The notes beneath the pieces were generated by a model, which did no database searches, was not told where the DNA came from, and saw nothing but the letters and a program-made list of their open reading frames with translations. A stretch of DNA of 64,000 bases from the NCBI GenBank assembly GCA_950295325.1, contig OX485805.1, positions 30,303,501-30,367,500 of the forward strand, written 5' to 3'. The stretch is from Polytrichum commune. Its lineage: Eukaryota; Streptophyta; Polytrichopsida; Polytrichales; Polytrichaceae. Both the position numbers and the translations under genes were made by a program. Within the stretch, counting starts at the first letter, position 1, and each line of letters opens with the position of its first letter. Positions 36,708-47,740 of this stretch are shown piece after piece.

Positions 36708-37535
36708 TCATGGTCCAACTGAAAGAAAGACATGAGAATGCCTAATACCACATGATTCTAAAATAAGGGAAGAAAGCTTATCTCTAATGAAGTTGTAGAA
36801 GTGGACGCTCCAACACAAAGTGTGCCTCACTTTCAGCTATGTTGCAAAAGCAAAGATGACATAGTTTATCATCTCTAGGGATTGGGATTGTCGACCACCG
36901 GCCAGTTCCACTAGCACAAAATGTTGACATGTGCAAAATGGCAATCAATATACTGGAAACCAAACCTATTAGACGCATCAAGTTCATGGTCCAATTGGAA
37001 GAAAGACCGAGAATGCCTAATACCGCATGATTCTAAAATAAGGGAAGAAAATTGATCTCTATTGAAGTTGTAAAAGTGGATGCTCCAACACAAAGTGTGC
37101 CTCACTTTCGGCTATGTTGTAAAAGCAAAGATGACATAGTTTATTATCTCTGGGAATTGAGATTGTCGAACACCGGCCAGTTCTACTAGCACAAGATGTT
37201 GACATCTGCAAAATGGCAATCAATATACTGGAAACCAAACCTATTAGACGCATCAAGTTCATGGTCCAACTGGAAGAAAGCCATGAGAATGCCTAATACC
37301 GCGCATGATTCTGAAATAGGGGAAGAAAATTCATCTCTAATGAAGTTGTAGAAGTGGACGCTCCAACACAAAATGTGCCTCACTTTCGGCTATGTTGTAA
37401 AAGCAAAGATGACATAGTTTATTATCTCTAGGGATTGAGATTGTCGAAGAGTGGCCAGTTCCAATGCCAAAGGAGGTTGACATCTGCAAAATGGCAATCA
37501 ATCTACTGGAAACCAAATCTATGAGACACATCAAG
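36708..37535 (-). pseudogene. Three tandem 275-bp copies of a LINE-type zinc-knuckle (zf-RVT-like) fragment
   Basis: The sequence TTCATGGTCCAA starts at 36708, 36983 and 37258: two exact 275-bp steps, with only scattered mismatches between copies. On the minus strand each copy encodes a peptide like IPRDNKLCHLCFYNIAESEA followed by HFVLE. This is the CxxC..ExExHF pattern of the zf-RVT domain found at the C-terminal end of plant non-LTR retrotransposon polyproteins and their genomic remnants. The expected last cysteine (HFLxxCP) is replaced by Arg or His-Pro (VLERP, VLEHP). Because 275 is not a multiple of 3, the copies are not in one frame. No reverse transcriptase is present nearby. It is a dead fragment amplified in place. 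Confidence 0.6.
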
Positions 37536-37539
37536 TGTG

Positions 37540-38006
37540 GGAGAAGTAGCTTGGTTGGGGAGTAACTTCCATGCTCAGAGAACAAGAACAGCAGCTGTCA
37601 TCACGTTGACAGCATCAATCGGTGTCGCGATTTTCGTCAGGAAAAGGCTCTGCCCATACGTAAATGGAGGTGCCCTTCAATGAGTCCATTAGCACGCAGG
37701 AAACCCGTGATGATTGGAAGTTCCAGGCAGGAATGTAATCTCCAAAATCCAAAAGGGAATTAGTGGTACTACAACAATAAGATCATCAGAAGCTACGTAT
37801 GTAAAAAGAAAAAGAAAAAAATTTAGTCAGACTGAATGTCTAAGACTTAATGCTGTGAAGTAAAGTTTGTTTGGGGTCACTCTTCTTGACTCCTAATTAA
37901 TGCTTTTGGAGTCCCAGTTGGGCCTCTCCCACATTTGAAATTGCACTTTCAAAATTGAGATTGCACAACGCGGAAACCTCTCTCTATATATATCTCTGTA
38001 TATATG

Positions 38007-38037
<31 letters not shown>

Positions 38038-39340
38038 AGTGATGTGGATTTTTTGGTAGATAGTAATAGCTTGTTGTCTTGCAAGATTGTTTTGCTTGAC
38101 ACACACACGAAGTAATTTGAAAAGCGTCATCGAGTATAAAGAGAAGAATAAACCATTAGTACTAATATTTAGAGATTAATCGGGCACCTATACTTGAGTG
38201 ATGTATGTCAAAGCTTGTAGTTAAGGATGGACACCAAAAAAACCATATATTGCATTGAGATTGCACTTTGTGCACAAAACACATTAACAGATTCAAGGTT
38301 CATAGGTAATGTTTAGATGTGATCATTCCAAGAGAGAAACAACCCTTCCATTTATCATCTTGTAACTTTTGCATCGCAACACACAGTTTCCAGAACTTAA
38401 AATAACAGTCTTCACAATCTTCAATTGCTAAATTTTCGCACGAAACAGTTGCTGAGCCCAAACCAACGGTCATATACATATGACCCAATTGCAAGTGCCT
38501 ACAAGAGGGTCATATACCTCTCGAGTTATGAACGTTCATCAGGAACAAATACGGTTCATCATTGTGGCACTATAATAATAATCATCATAATGATAATAAT
38601 AAATCAAGCAAACTGGAGCAGACGTCGGTGGATGCATTTGAAGTTCATCAGCCTGCATTAAGTGATTAACAGAGAGACAAAAGTGGGATTTCATTTTGTT
38701 GCAGTGGTGGAGTGAAAATTGTGGCCACAATGCATCGTATGAACTCCAAATACTCATTAGAGGAAGAAGACGGCGTAGGCTTTCAAGTTCTTCATGTGTA
38801 AGAAAAGTATAAGTAGTATGCATGGTATGAAGGCATTAAGTTTGTAGAAGTGATGGTTTTCTTAACACTTACGGTCGTCATTGTTGGACTATGACCCTGT
38901 TGATGCAGTAGTTATGACACAATCCGATATCTGTGAGTGTAAATAGGAAGGACTCCGGCAGGGGTAAAAATTAAGAGACGGTTCAAAACTGACACTGGAG
39001 CCTGCACTCACAGCTTAAGTTAAATGTAACTTAAATGCCTAGTGCAGCTACAGGCCTGGGTGCCTCTCTCTCTCTCTCTCATATCTAATATGTGTCCTCT
39101 ACTTATTGGATTTCTGTATAACATCCAAGCTACGTCCATATAAGCCTTAACGTATGTGGGCATTATGTGGTCACTCTTCTTAATTGGACACCTATATTAC
39201 AAGCATGTGAGACCTTGGAAACTTGTCTAATGCTAGTGAATTGTTTTTTTGTAAATCTACTACAGTGGTTGATTTTGAGAAGGGGTCAATGACACATGAC
39301 GAGTTGTCTAGGGTTCAGATGCTTGTAGTGTTATCTTTGA
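37540..39340. other. Intergenic DNA with microsatellites
   Basis: A (TA)/(GTAT)n microsatellite lies at about 37985-38038, an ATA/TAA-type run at about 38571-38601 and a CT run at 39065-39081. The segment 37634-37735 is the second copy of the direct repeat noted at 34530-34640. No gene is recognisable. Confidence 0.4.
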
Positions 39341-39349
39341 GTGGTTTGT

Positions 39350-40060
39350 GACAAGATCTGTGGTCAAGAGCGGTCGACGGTACAAAGACATGATGTGTTA
39401 CAATGTGATTGGATTGTGTTTGAAATATATTAGACACCATTCTAGGTTCAATAATGAGCACGATGGAGAGGGTCTATGTGATCATTTAAGGAGAAAAAGA
39501 GTCTTCGCTCTAACATCCTATAACTTTTGCATCTCAACCCTAAATCTGAAACTTGAGATGGCAATCTTGGCTAAATGGATGGATCAATTCATGGGCCAGT
39601 CCAACGCTCAAAGTCGTTTGTGGAGTTGGAAGTGCCCACAGTGTTGCCACAAACCTTATGTGCACTCTACTCATTGGATCTTTGTAAAGCAAATCTAATG
39701 TCCATGTATGATGTACATGGTAAAGGAATATGAGCCTAATCTAGATTATGATCATTGTCTTTCGTAATTGGAAACGCATTCATATTTGAGAGGGATATGG
39801 CAAGGCTTGGAGTCACGAAGAGACACCCAAAAAGTGATCAAGGCAAAAAATACATTTGACAAAAAGATTGGACTTATGTGCTCCAGTTTAGACACCATTC
39901 TAAGTTTAACAATCAACAAATTTGGAAGAACCTATGTGATGATGTAAAGAGAAAGCAAACCTTCACTCCGACCTCCTCTAACTTTTGCATCTCAGCTCCA
40001 ATTCTAAAACGTCAGGTCACAATCAAGTTGTGAATTCGTTGCAACTGCTAGCAGGATAAA
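39350..40060 (+). repeat. Repeat family D, two direct copies
   Basis: Blocks 'gattggattgtgtttgaaat' (39410), 'agcacgatggagagggtcta', 'aacttttgcatctcaaccc' and 'gatggcaatcttggctaaat' are repeated from 39867 in 'gattggacttatgtgctcca' through 'aacttttgcatctcagctcc'. Diverged, non-coding. Confidence 0.55.
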
Positions 40061-40234
40061 CAATTTCCAATCCGACCCATCACCCAAATTGTCTCTGAAG
40101 TGGCAAGTGCCACACAATATGTAAGGCCACATGCCATATGATCCGGCATTCCATGAGCTTGGAGTTCCCTTGAGTTTGAACAGATGCCATGCAAGTATGA
40201 TACCTATGATAGATTTTGAAGTTGCAGTTTGCAT

Positions 40235-41560
40235 GCACGTGTACTAATCACAGGCGACCTTAGCTCCGGGACTGCCAACTTCACCTGCCAAATGCTAGCC
40301 TCGTCTTCAATCTTCTGTCAATATGCTGCAACTGACCTTGCACATGTGCAACCACATTTTTGAGGGGGATTCTACAGTATTTTATATTTTGTGGGAAAAT
40401 TCAGCAAGGCTGAAAAATTCAACTCTCAAATTCACTTTCAAAAGGATTGGTATGATCTGTAAGATTAGAGACTATGCTACAAGGATACATGACCTAGGCA
40501 TCCCATCTTGCTTTGGTGAATTTTCTTGCAAATCTTCTATAGTGGTAGAGTTTTAGAATTTTCCAAGGACGTAAGACGAGTTGCCTAGGACTCGTATGTT
40601 TGTAGTGTTGCAACAGAAAATGCTCTATAAATTTTGAAAACATTCAATATTGCAGACATACTTTGCAATACGATACATCGGTGGTGCAGTCTCACATGAG
40701 TTTGTGTAGCGGCTAAATATATGACCAAAGAAAGAAAACAAGGTGGCCAATTTGCAATTGAGTCGATGGACTCACTACAAGCACATGAGTCATGGATAAT
40801 TGTCATGCATCACTTTAAAAAAACTGGTCATGCGTAACTTGGAAATCTGTGAAATCTACCACAGTAGTAGAAACTCAGCTGATTGTGCCTTCACATTGCT
40901 GCTGCTAAAAACATGTCCAAGTTACTGCAAGTTTAGTGTGACAAGTCAGCAATCTCAAATCCTGAAAGCACAATTATTTTCGGGGACAACAATATGCTAT
41001 CCCCTCATACATACCAGATGCACAAGCCCAGCTGCTATGATGTTTAATCCAAACGTCCTGTTGTAATTTGTAGACTAATAACCACCAAATCTCGAGTATA
41101 TATGGTGCACCCTCCTTATAGAATGCTGACTTACAATTACGCGTGTATGATACAACTTAACAATTCATACTCTGAGGAGGCTGCTTCATAACATATCACT
41201 TATACCATGATGGATGCTCACAACTCGCATTGAAGTGGCTCGAATGGGCATGGTCAACTAGGCTTGAGCAAGGGCATTAAAGAATCACACTGTCTCAGAT
41301 ATAACTACCTTGACCCTGAATAATAACATCTTTTGCAGTGCCTCACACAATACAGCATGTACTTACTGCTCCATGTGAGGATCTCCTCGCCAGCAAGGCA
41401 ATTGTCAGATCTTAATGCCCATTTGCCATGTTGTGCAGAGGATCATTATTGTAGCTCCCCGGTTTACTATCCAGCAGTTGCACCAGTAAATACCTGAGCC
41501 GATGTGGTGCTTCTACTGTAGAATCACTGTGTATTTCTTTATTTATTTAATTGATTAAGG
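40235..41560. other. Less repetitive intergenic DNA, no gene recognised
   Basis: The base composition is slightly less AT-rich and I see no family A-E blocks. Short frames exist on both strands but none resembles a known protein. It could hold an untranslated transcript; nothing in the sequence decides this. Confidence 0.25.
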
Positions 41561-41569
41561 TATGTGGAC

Positions 41570-42690
41570 ATTGCCTGTGGGGTTACCCAAGGCTTGTAGT
41601 TAAAAGCAGACACGGAAAAGACATGTGCTGTAATGAGATTGGACTATGTGCTTAAAATATAGGCATTATTCCGAGCTCAACAACAAACATAATTGGGAGG
41701 GTCCATGTGATTGTTTGAAGAGCAAGAGAACGTTCACTCTAGAGTCTTACTCCCTCTGTTTCACAATAAAACCATGGTTTCTGCATAAACTCCGTGCCAG
41801 AATAAAACCATGGTTTCGTTATTACCACTACTCATGCCTATCATTCACGGCTAACAACGGCAGTGCAGCAAGGCCTACTAATAAATATGGTATATTTATC
41901 TAAGAAGCTACAGTAGCCTCGGTAAATACTGTATACTCCGTGCCAACTTGCTAATTTTTGGCAGCTCCCAATTTTGGTTAAAAAACGCATTGTGGTTCAA
42001 AGATGGTCACTGTTCTTAATCCCGCACTGAAATAGAAACCATGGTTTTATTGTGAAACAGAGGGAGTATAACATTTGCAACTCTAAACTCCTTCATGGTC
42101 ACTCCTTATTGAACACCTATCTATGAGTGGTCAATGGCAAGGCTTGTGTTTAAGAGTAGGCATCAAAAAGACACGTGCTACAAAAGAGATTGGACTATGT
42201 GCTCAACATATATGTAGACATCATTCCCAATTCAGCCACAAACACAATTGGCAGGGTCTATGTGATTGCTTAAGGAGTTAGAGAATGTTCACCTCGAGGC
42301 TTGAACTATTATAACTTTGGCATTTGTACTCTTTGGTTTTCACCTTTCTTTTTAGGCAACACTATCTTTAAGTGGTATATGACAAGGCTTGTGTTTAGAT
42401 TAGACATCAAAAAAACACATGTTATGATGAGATTGGACTATGTGCCCAACATATAAACACCATTCCAAGTTCAATAGCAAACATAGTTGAGAGGGCCTAT
42501 GTGGTCATTTAAAGAGTATGACAATCTTCACTTTGGACTCTTATTACTTTCGCACATCAGCTAACAGCTGGGTGCATTTCAGTGGTATATCGCAAGGCTG
42601 ATTGTTAAGAAGGCACATGTTCTAATAAGATTGGACTAGGTACAGTGCTCAAAATTTTAACACCACTCCAAAGTTCAAGACACTGAATGT
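41570..42690 (+). repeat. Cluster of four tandem family D units
   Basis: Each unit opens with 'aaggcttgt(a)gtttaa..' or a close variant (about 41589, 42140, 42388, 42592) and continues 'gagattggactatgtgctc', 'caattgggagggtc' and an 'attact/taacttt(c/g)gca' block. Spacings without the Stowaway insertion are about 200-250 bp. Units are diverged from each other, so amplification is old. Confidence 0.6.
41750..42066. mobile_element. Stowaway-like (Tc1/mariner) MITE, perfect 32-bp inverted ends, TA duplication
   Basis: The 317-bp element begins CTCCCTCTGTTTCACAATAA and its last 32 bases are the exact reverse complement of its first 32. TA stands on both sides (41748-41749 and 42067-42068), and CTCCCTC ends with TA duplication define Stowaway MITEs of the Tc1/mariner superfamily. 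The ACCATGGT palindrome occurs near both ends and once more internally. It splits a family D unit exactly at the 'agtctta/taacatttgca' junction. The lack of any mismatch in the termini suggests a recent insertion. Confidence 0.88.
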
Positions 42691-42699
42691 GATACTTAG

Positions 42700-44130
42700 T
42701 GTCACATACTATTCAGAGTTGCACATCCCTATATCTTTTTTTACTATCAATATAGCTTTTAACCAAGAAAAAATGTTAATGTTCTATAACGTCCTAACAA
42801 CAAATTCGACCTTTGTTGTAGAAAAATGAGATGTCCATTAAACAGTTATAGATAGCATTGCATAATTTCAAACAGTAAGTGGCAGTAAATGTCATATCTA
42901 GTGCAGTGAACACAGCTAAGACAATCAACTTTGACCTCTTATAACATTTGCATCCTACCCTGATTCTGAAACTAAAAATGACAAATCTTTACGATCTGTG
43001 ATTGCTAACTAGATGAGACAATTCCCAAAGCGATCCAACGGTCAGAAATGTTTGCGGAGATGAAAGTACCCACATTAGGGCCACATACATACATTACTAC
43101 ATAACACAGCAGGTACTGCCACAATGAAAACAGGAGTAAGAGCTACTTGTAACTCATCTCAGTACGACCATTGGGTTTGTTTATTGCGCCATGAATCTGA
43201 CATAGTGCTGGGCCAGGCTGCTTGCCAGCTGTGCTTAAACTTGGTCATTGCAGGAAATTATACCTTTCAGAGGGCCAGCTCAACGGTTATCTGATGTTGT
43301 ACATTGGGTTAAGGTTTGTTACCGTGTGTGGAGAGGTCTACCTTATATTCTTTCTTGAATGAAGTGAAGTGGACCTCACATTGAGTGACACGCCTGTAGA
43401 GAGGGAAAGAGAGAATGGCCCAGACCCCAATCTAACAGTGAAGAATCCAGGACAGCAGGCTCAAGGGTGGGAAAAAGTTTGAAGATTTATGATGCATTGA
43501 CAAGTCTGCAAGTAGTTTTGCAAAATATTGCATAAATTACCAGATGTATTGCAAAATAGCCCTGACATCATTACCTCAACAACAGGCTCACTGCCCTCTG
43601 GTAGGTTGGAGTTCATAACATGTGGAGTGATGGGTGGAAGGGTTAAGTGTTAGGGTTCTCATACTAGATGTATCTAGAATGATTCAATGCAAAGGGGATC
43701 CACACATCCCAAATAGTGATACCATATTTCATCGTCAAGAAATGGGCGCTAGACCTTGACCATCTAATAATGGTAACAAGAATGCAAGGGAGAAGTTCTG
43801 TACAGACCTAACTCATCAATTCAACCAATACCGTCTATCTACTACTGATACCTGAATGTCCAACCTCATAGATGTTGCAAGGCCTCCGCCATGAATGTAA
43901 TCCATGTGCAAACCCATGAACTCATTCAAGGAAGCTAGTGTGTCCAAAGAGAAGTCAAGGAGCCACCTATCTCCGAGGAGATGTCCTAATGTAAATTTAA
44001 AGCAACCACCTATCCAGGTTCCAATTGACAAGTGCACTGATCCCATGCCCAAAAACCCTAATGCTGCTGACCATTCATTCTATGTAGAGCAGCAAAGCTG
44101 GCAGGAACTTTGCATTGACCCTTGCATCCT
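42700..44130. other. Repeat remnants and unassigned DNA
   Basis: 42930-43090 carries another family D remnant ('cataacatttgcatcctacc'..'gacaaatcttt'). 43100-44130 shows no known repeat or protein. Its sequence may be the distal flank of the minus-strand DUF1191 gene. Confidence 0.3.
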
Positions 44131-44132
44131 TC

Positions 44133-45150
44133 CAGATTCCAATTCAGAGAGATGAGAAATCATTGAAGATCCACCCACCTCTCAAGATTAAGAAGAGGAT
44201 TCAACATGGGTCTGCTGATGAAATGAGAATTCGACCTAGAAATTGTCACAAACAAGTTGAGAATTTTAAGACAGACGGTTAATAGATTGGATTCCCTGCA
44301 ACTCCAGTGACACAATGACTGACTGGGTTAACATCACCAACATCTTGTCTATACATCAACAGTATACTAGAAAAAGTCCGCATTCCACATCAATCTTCTC
44401 ATCCCTCTAAATTTTAATTGACAAGTTCACCCATGCACATGACATTCTGGCAATAATAGAGATGAGAAAGTATTGAAGATTTAGTAGAATGCAGACACCT
44501 AGTTCTCAAGATTAAGGAGTCTATGAGTTGAGTGTTGATGAAAGGGGAAAACCTGGAAACCTGAAAGCTGCTACCAGCCACTAGATGGGGAACCCTGCAG
44601 CTTCAGTGGGACAAAGAATGACTGACATTCCATCACCAGTATGCCGGCCATTCATCGACAATAGAGTAACCTCTTACCCTTCCAGATTTTAATTGACAAC
44701 TTAAGCCAAATCACATGCACATGTCATTCTGGCAATAAATGGGCGAGAGGAAGTTTGGAAGATACGCAGCCGGCAGATATCTGATTAAGATGAGAACTCT
44801 ACACGAGTAAACGTAAGTGCTGATGAAATGAGAAAACCTGGAAAACCCGGCCAAATGCTGATGAAATGAAGAAACCTGGAACATCGTGTTACAAGCAAGC
44901 AAGTGCTCCTTACTCATCAACACTGGAGTAACCTCTCATTCCTCCACCAGATTCCAATCAACAAACACATGCACATGTCATTCGGGCAAAGAGTGAGTCA
45001 ACACGGGTAAAATGCTGTTGAAATAAAGAAACCTGGAACATCATGTTACAAACAAGCGAGTGTTTCGACACCGGAGCTGCTGCGGCGGCTGGGCACCAAA
45101 TTGGATTACCCTGCAGGCTCCGGTGGGACAAAGAATGACTGACTGACTTT
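44133..45150. repeat. Tandem repeat, four degenerate units of about 270 bp
   Basis: Unit starts (CCAGATTCCAATT / AATTTTAATTGAC-type) fall at 44133, 44408, 44683 and 44948, so steps are about 275, 275 and 265 bp. Shared internal blocks are 'cacatgcacatgtcattctg', 'tgctgatgaaatgag', 'aaacctgg', 'ccctgca(g)..tcc/tcagtggga' and 'gacaaagaatgactgac'. It ends about 570 bp 3' of the DUF1191 stop codon. Short open frames across it are chance. Confidence 0.65.
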
Positions 45151-45721
45151 TTCTTTCCTTTCTTTCCATCTTCAAACCAACCAACCAACCCCAGCAAGCA
45201 TGCTGCGAATGAACGAACAACAGAAAGAAAGAATAGAATAGAATAGAACAGAATCGAATGGCCATCTTCGCAGCAGCAGCAGCATGCTCCTCTTCTGCTC
45301 CAATCCCTTCCAATCCAATCGAATCCAATGAATTAAACACCAACACTCACTTGTTGGGAGTCACCGGCACCCGCACCTAATTTTTTTTCACACGCTACAG
45401 GGATGCCGTGCCCAAATCCCACACACCAATTATTTTTTCCACCACCACTCGCACAACTTGCTTGCAGGGCGGGCTCCCGCCGTATGTTGGATGATCAATC
45501 CTTGCTTGCTCGCCCCCCTCCCTGCCTCCCAAAACTCCAACGCTCCATCGCCATATTGGAAAAGGGGGGCCTGAGATTGGAGTGCAGTGGGGAAGCTCCT
45601 AAAATGGAGATGGCGATGGCGATGGAAATGAGATGGAGATGGAGATGGAAAGAGAGTTCGAGATATTGAAATGTTAATGAAGGTGAGAGGAGGGGGGAAA
45701 AGGTGGAGTAAATCGACCTCC
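45151..45721 (-). other. Probable 3' UTR/downstream region of DUF1191 gene
   Basis: Contains an (AATAG)-like run at about 45232-45256 and GATGGA/GATGGC hexamer repeats at about 45605-45650. No coding sequence on either strand resembles a protein. Confidence 0.4.
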
Positions 45722-46900
45722 TCACTCAGTTTCGAGGTAATCCTTCTCCAAGGAAGGCCTAGTTCTCGACACAGAGGCAGCCGGGGCTCGACTGTTTCCA
45801 ATCAAGTGAGGCTGCAGAGTCTCCCCGTGATCCACTTGGTACTGCATCTTGGCCATCTTCCGCCTCCGCAATTGACGTCGAATGCAACAACAAAGGAGCA
45901 ACAGCAACAGCAGCAACCCTACCACTCCCAGCACCACCCCCAATACAATCTTCCATGTGTTGGATTTCTTCCCCGGTGGAGGGGACCCCAGCAACGCAAA
46001 ATCACCAAACGTCGTCAACGAGCACACATTTCCAGTACTATTACTCCCGGTTGTCACATTGCTAGTAACAGCGGTGTTATTCCCTCCGAATTCAACACAC
46101 TGAGTAGCCTTGGATGTCGATGATGTCACATTAAGGTCAACCTGTGAGGGGCTTAGGAGGTTTGAAACCGAGAGGGGGGGAAGAAACGAAGTGTTGTTGA
46201 GGTTATCCCCATCGTATGCCCTGATTCCCACCACTTGCGAAACCAACACTTGACCTGACACCGGAGACGAGTACACAGACACGTTGCCGAAATCGCGGTA
46301 AACTAGCATCACTCTTGTGGAGGCGAAGTTGAGAACTTTGAGACCGGGAGGGATGGTGAACTTCCCCAGTGTTACCCCCCGTCTCCGTAAGCTCCCCACC
46401 CGGAGACGAACTGCAAGCACCGTCACGTTAGCCAAGTCTCCGGTTAGATTGGCGCCGAATGTACGCCCCGTTCCTGCGTTGAGGCGAGTGAAGGCAGCGT
46501 AGGCTGCTTGCTGAATCGTTTGGTCGTATGTCGTCACGTTGGCTACGGTCGTTGTGTTGAACGTCGAGGAGAGTGATTTTTCCGGGAAGTGTGATACAAG
46601 GAGGAGCAACGTGAACCATATCCCCCATCCGCCATAGCCAGGCGACGAAGAAGGAGAATAAGGAGAAGAAAAGCATTGCTGATATGGTTGTGGTGATGGT
46701 ATTCTGCCATAGTAGATCCTGTCTCCACCATCCCTGCACGAACTCGGATGCCTATCTGATGATGTATCATTTATCCCGTGGCCTAAACCGCATCCACCAT
46801 CGCCATCGCCATGGCCACTAGTTTTACCTATTATCCTATTTCCATCGCTATTTCTGTTGCTGCTATTGTGGCCATTATCCCTGCCCCTCTCTTCACTCAT
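45722..46900 (-). CDS. DUF1191 family membrane protein, intron-less coding region, 392 aa
   Basis: A single uninterrupted frame of 392 codons plus stop. Residues 120-290 carry the DUF1191 core: AYAAFTRLNAGTGRTFGANL, a VLAVRLRVGSLRRRGVTLGK stretch at about 161-180, FTIPPG, VMLVYRDFGN and VVGIRAYDG. A strong membrane segment (about 316-340, WKIVLGVVLGVVGLLLLLLL) is followed by a basic CCCIRRQLRRRK stop-transfer and a short tail with SRTRPSLEKDY, as in the family. Many NxT/NxS sites precede the membrane segment, so that part is probably extracellular. A hydrophobic stretch at 92-104 (GIWFTLLLLVSHF) would be the signal peptide. It is preceded by an unusual 90-residue Gly/Asp/Ser-rich N terminus, so the true start may differ, for example through a spliced leader; no ATG in frame lies between. 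The family's molecular function is unknown. Confidence 0.85.
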   Translation of the reverse strand: MSEERGRDNGHNSSNRNSDGNRIIGKTSGHGDGDGGCGLGHGINDTSSDRHPSSCRDGGDRIYYGRIPSPQPYQQCFSSPYSPSSSPGYGGWGIWFTLLLLVSHFPEKSLSSTFNTTTVANVTTYDQTIQQAAYAAFTRLNAGTGRTFGANLTGDLANVTVLAVRLRVGSLRRRGVTLGKFTIPPGLKVLNFASTRVMLVYRDFGNVSVYSSPVSGQVLVSQVVGIRAYDGDNLNNTSFLPPLSVSNLLSPSQVDLNVTSSTSKATQCVEFGGNNTAVTSNVTTGSNSTGNVCSLTTFGDFALLGSPPPGKKSNTWKIVLGVVLGVVGLLLLLLLLCCCIRRQLRRRKMAKMQYQVDHGETLQPHLIGNSRAPAASVSRTRPSLEKDYLETE

Positions 46901-47530
46901 TGCACAAGGTTAGCAGTACCTTGCCAACCTACATTTCCTCCGGAACACCGATGCTCCTCCTGCTCTCCCTCGAACCCGGCCGCCCACCATCGGTTAGCGC
47001 ACTAACCTCCTGCAATCAATAAGACCAAAACTCGCAAAACCCGATGAAAACTCGCTGCGAGAAGGGGGGAAAAAAAAACTCGCTCAAACTCCCACCTTTT
47101 GTCCCGCGCCTTGCTAGGCTAGGAGGCTTCGACCCTGCACAACCACAACCGTAAAACCTGGGGGAGAAACACGGATTGAATGGGAATCCCTAGCCAAGAG
47201 CAAGCAACAATGCAGTGTTTGCGGTGGTGGTGGTGGGACTAGAATTGGGCTTGGGATGCAAAGGATTGAGGAGGTCCGTTTGTTGTTGTTGCTGTTTGGA
47301 TCAGCTGGCGATGGAGTAGTTGTTTTTCGTTTGAGCCAACGATCCAATGTGGCAGAAAGGTGAGAGGAGCGTCAGGCCATCATCGGCCATGCAAAAAACG
47401 GATCTGAAAAGGCCATCATCATGCATCGACAATCGCAGCTCGCTCGCTGGCTGGCTGGCTCCCCACACACAGAGAGCTAGCTCATCGCTCTTTCGCCATC
47501 GCCAGTCGTCTCGCCAGACATGCACAGCCA
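46901..47530 (-). promoter_or_regulatory. GC-rich upstream/5' UTR region of the DUF1191 gene
   Basis: GC content and CpG frequency rise sharply relative to the rest of the window. A TTGATTGCAG acceptor-like sequence on the minus strand at about 47010-47020, with a pyrimidine-rich stretch before it, could end a 5' UTR intron. No protein-like frame is present. Confidence 0.4.
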
Positions 47531-47546
47531 GCAGACGCGACCTCCA

Positions 47547-47690
47547 CCGTCCGATCCGGAATAGCGAACCGATCGCGGGCGTCCGATCACGGTTCACCTA
47601 GGCCGTCCGATTAGGTTCGTCCTCCACCGTCCGATGCGAGGTCGGGCGCATCGCCGCCGTCGGAGATCGTACGAATCCCGGCCGTCCGAC
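47547..47690. promoter_or_regulatory. Cluster of five CCGTCCGAT-type boxes
   Basis: CCGTCCGAT occurs at 47547, 47603 and 47627, GCGTCCGAT at 47579 and GCCGTCCGAC at 47681. The set of five similar 9-mers in 145 bp lies 650-790 bp upstream of the DUF1191 start codon. On the gene's strand each reads ATCGGACGG. Role inferred from density and position only. Confidence 0.45.
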
Positions 47691-47740
47691 CAGCGGGCGG
47701 CTGGGATGCGGCTCCAGGGCGCTATTGAATGCCCAAACAG

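Noticed and set aside
43816-44155. Opposed 78- and 83-codon frames
   Set aside because: Both strands are open over the same stretch without family resemblance; no splice or start evidence.
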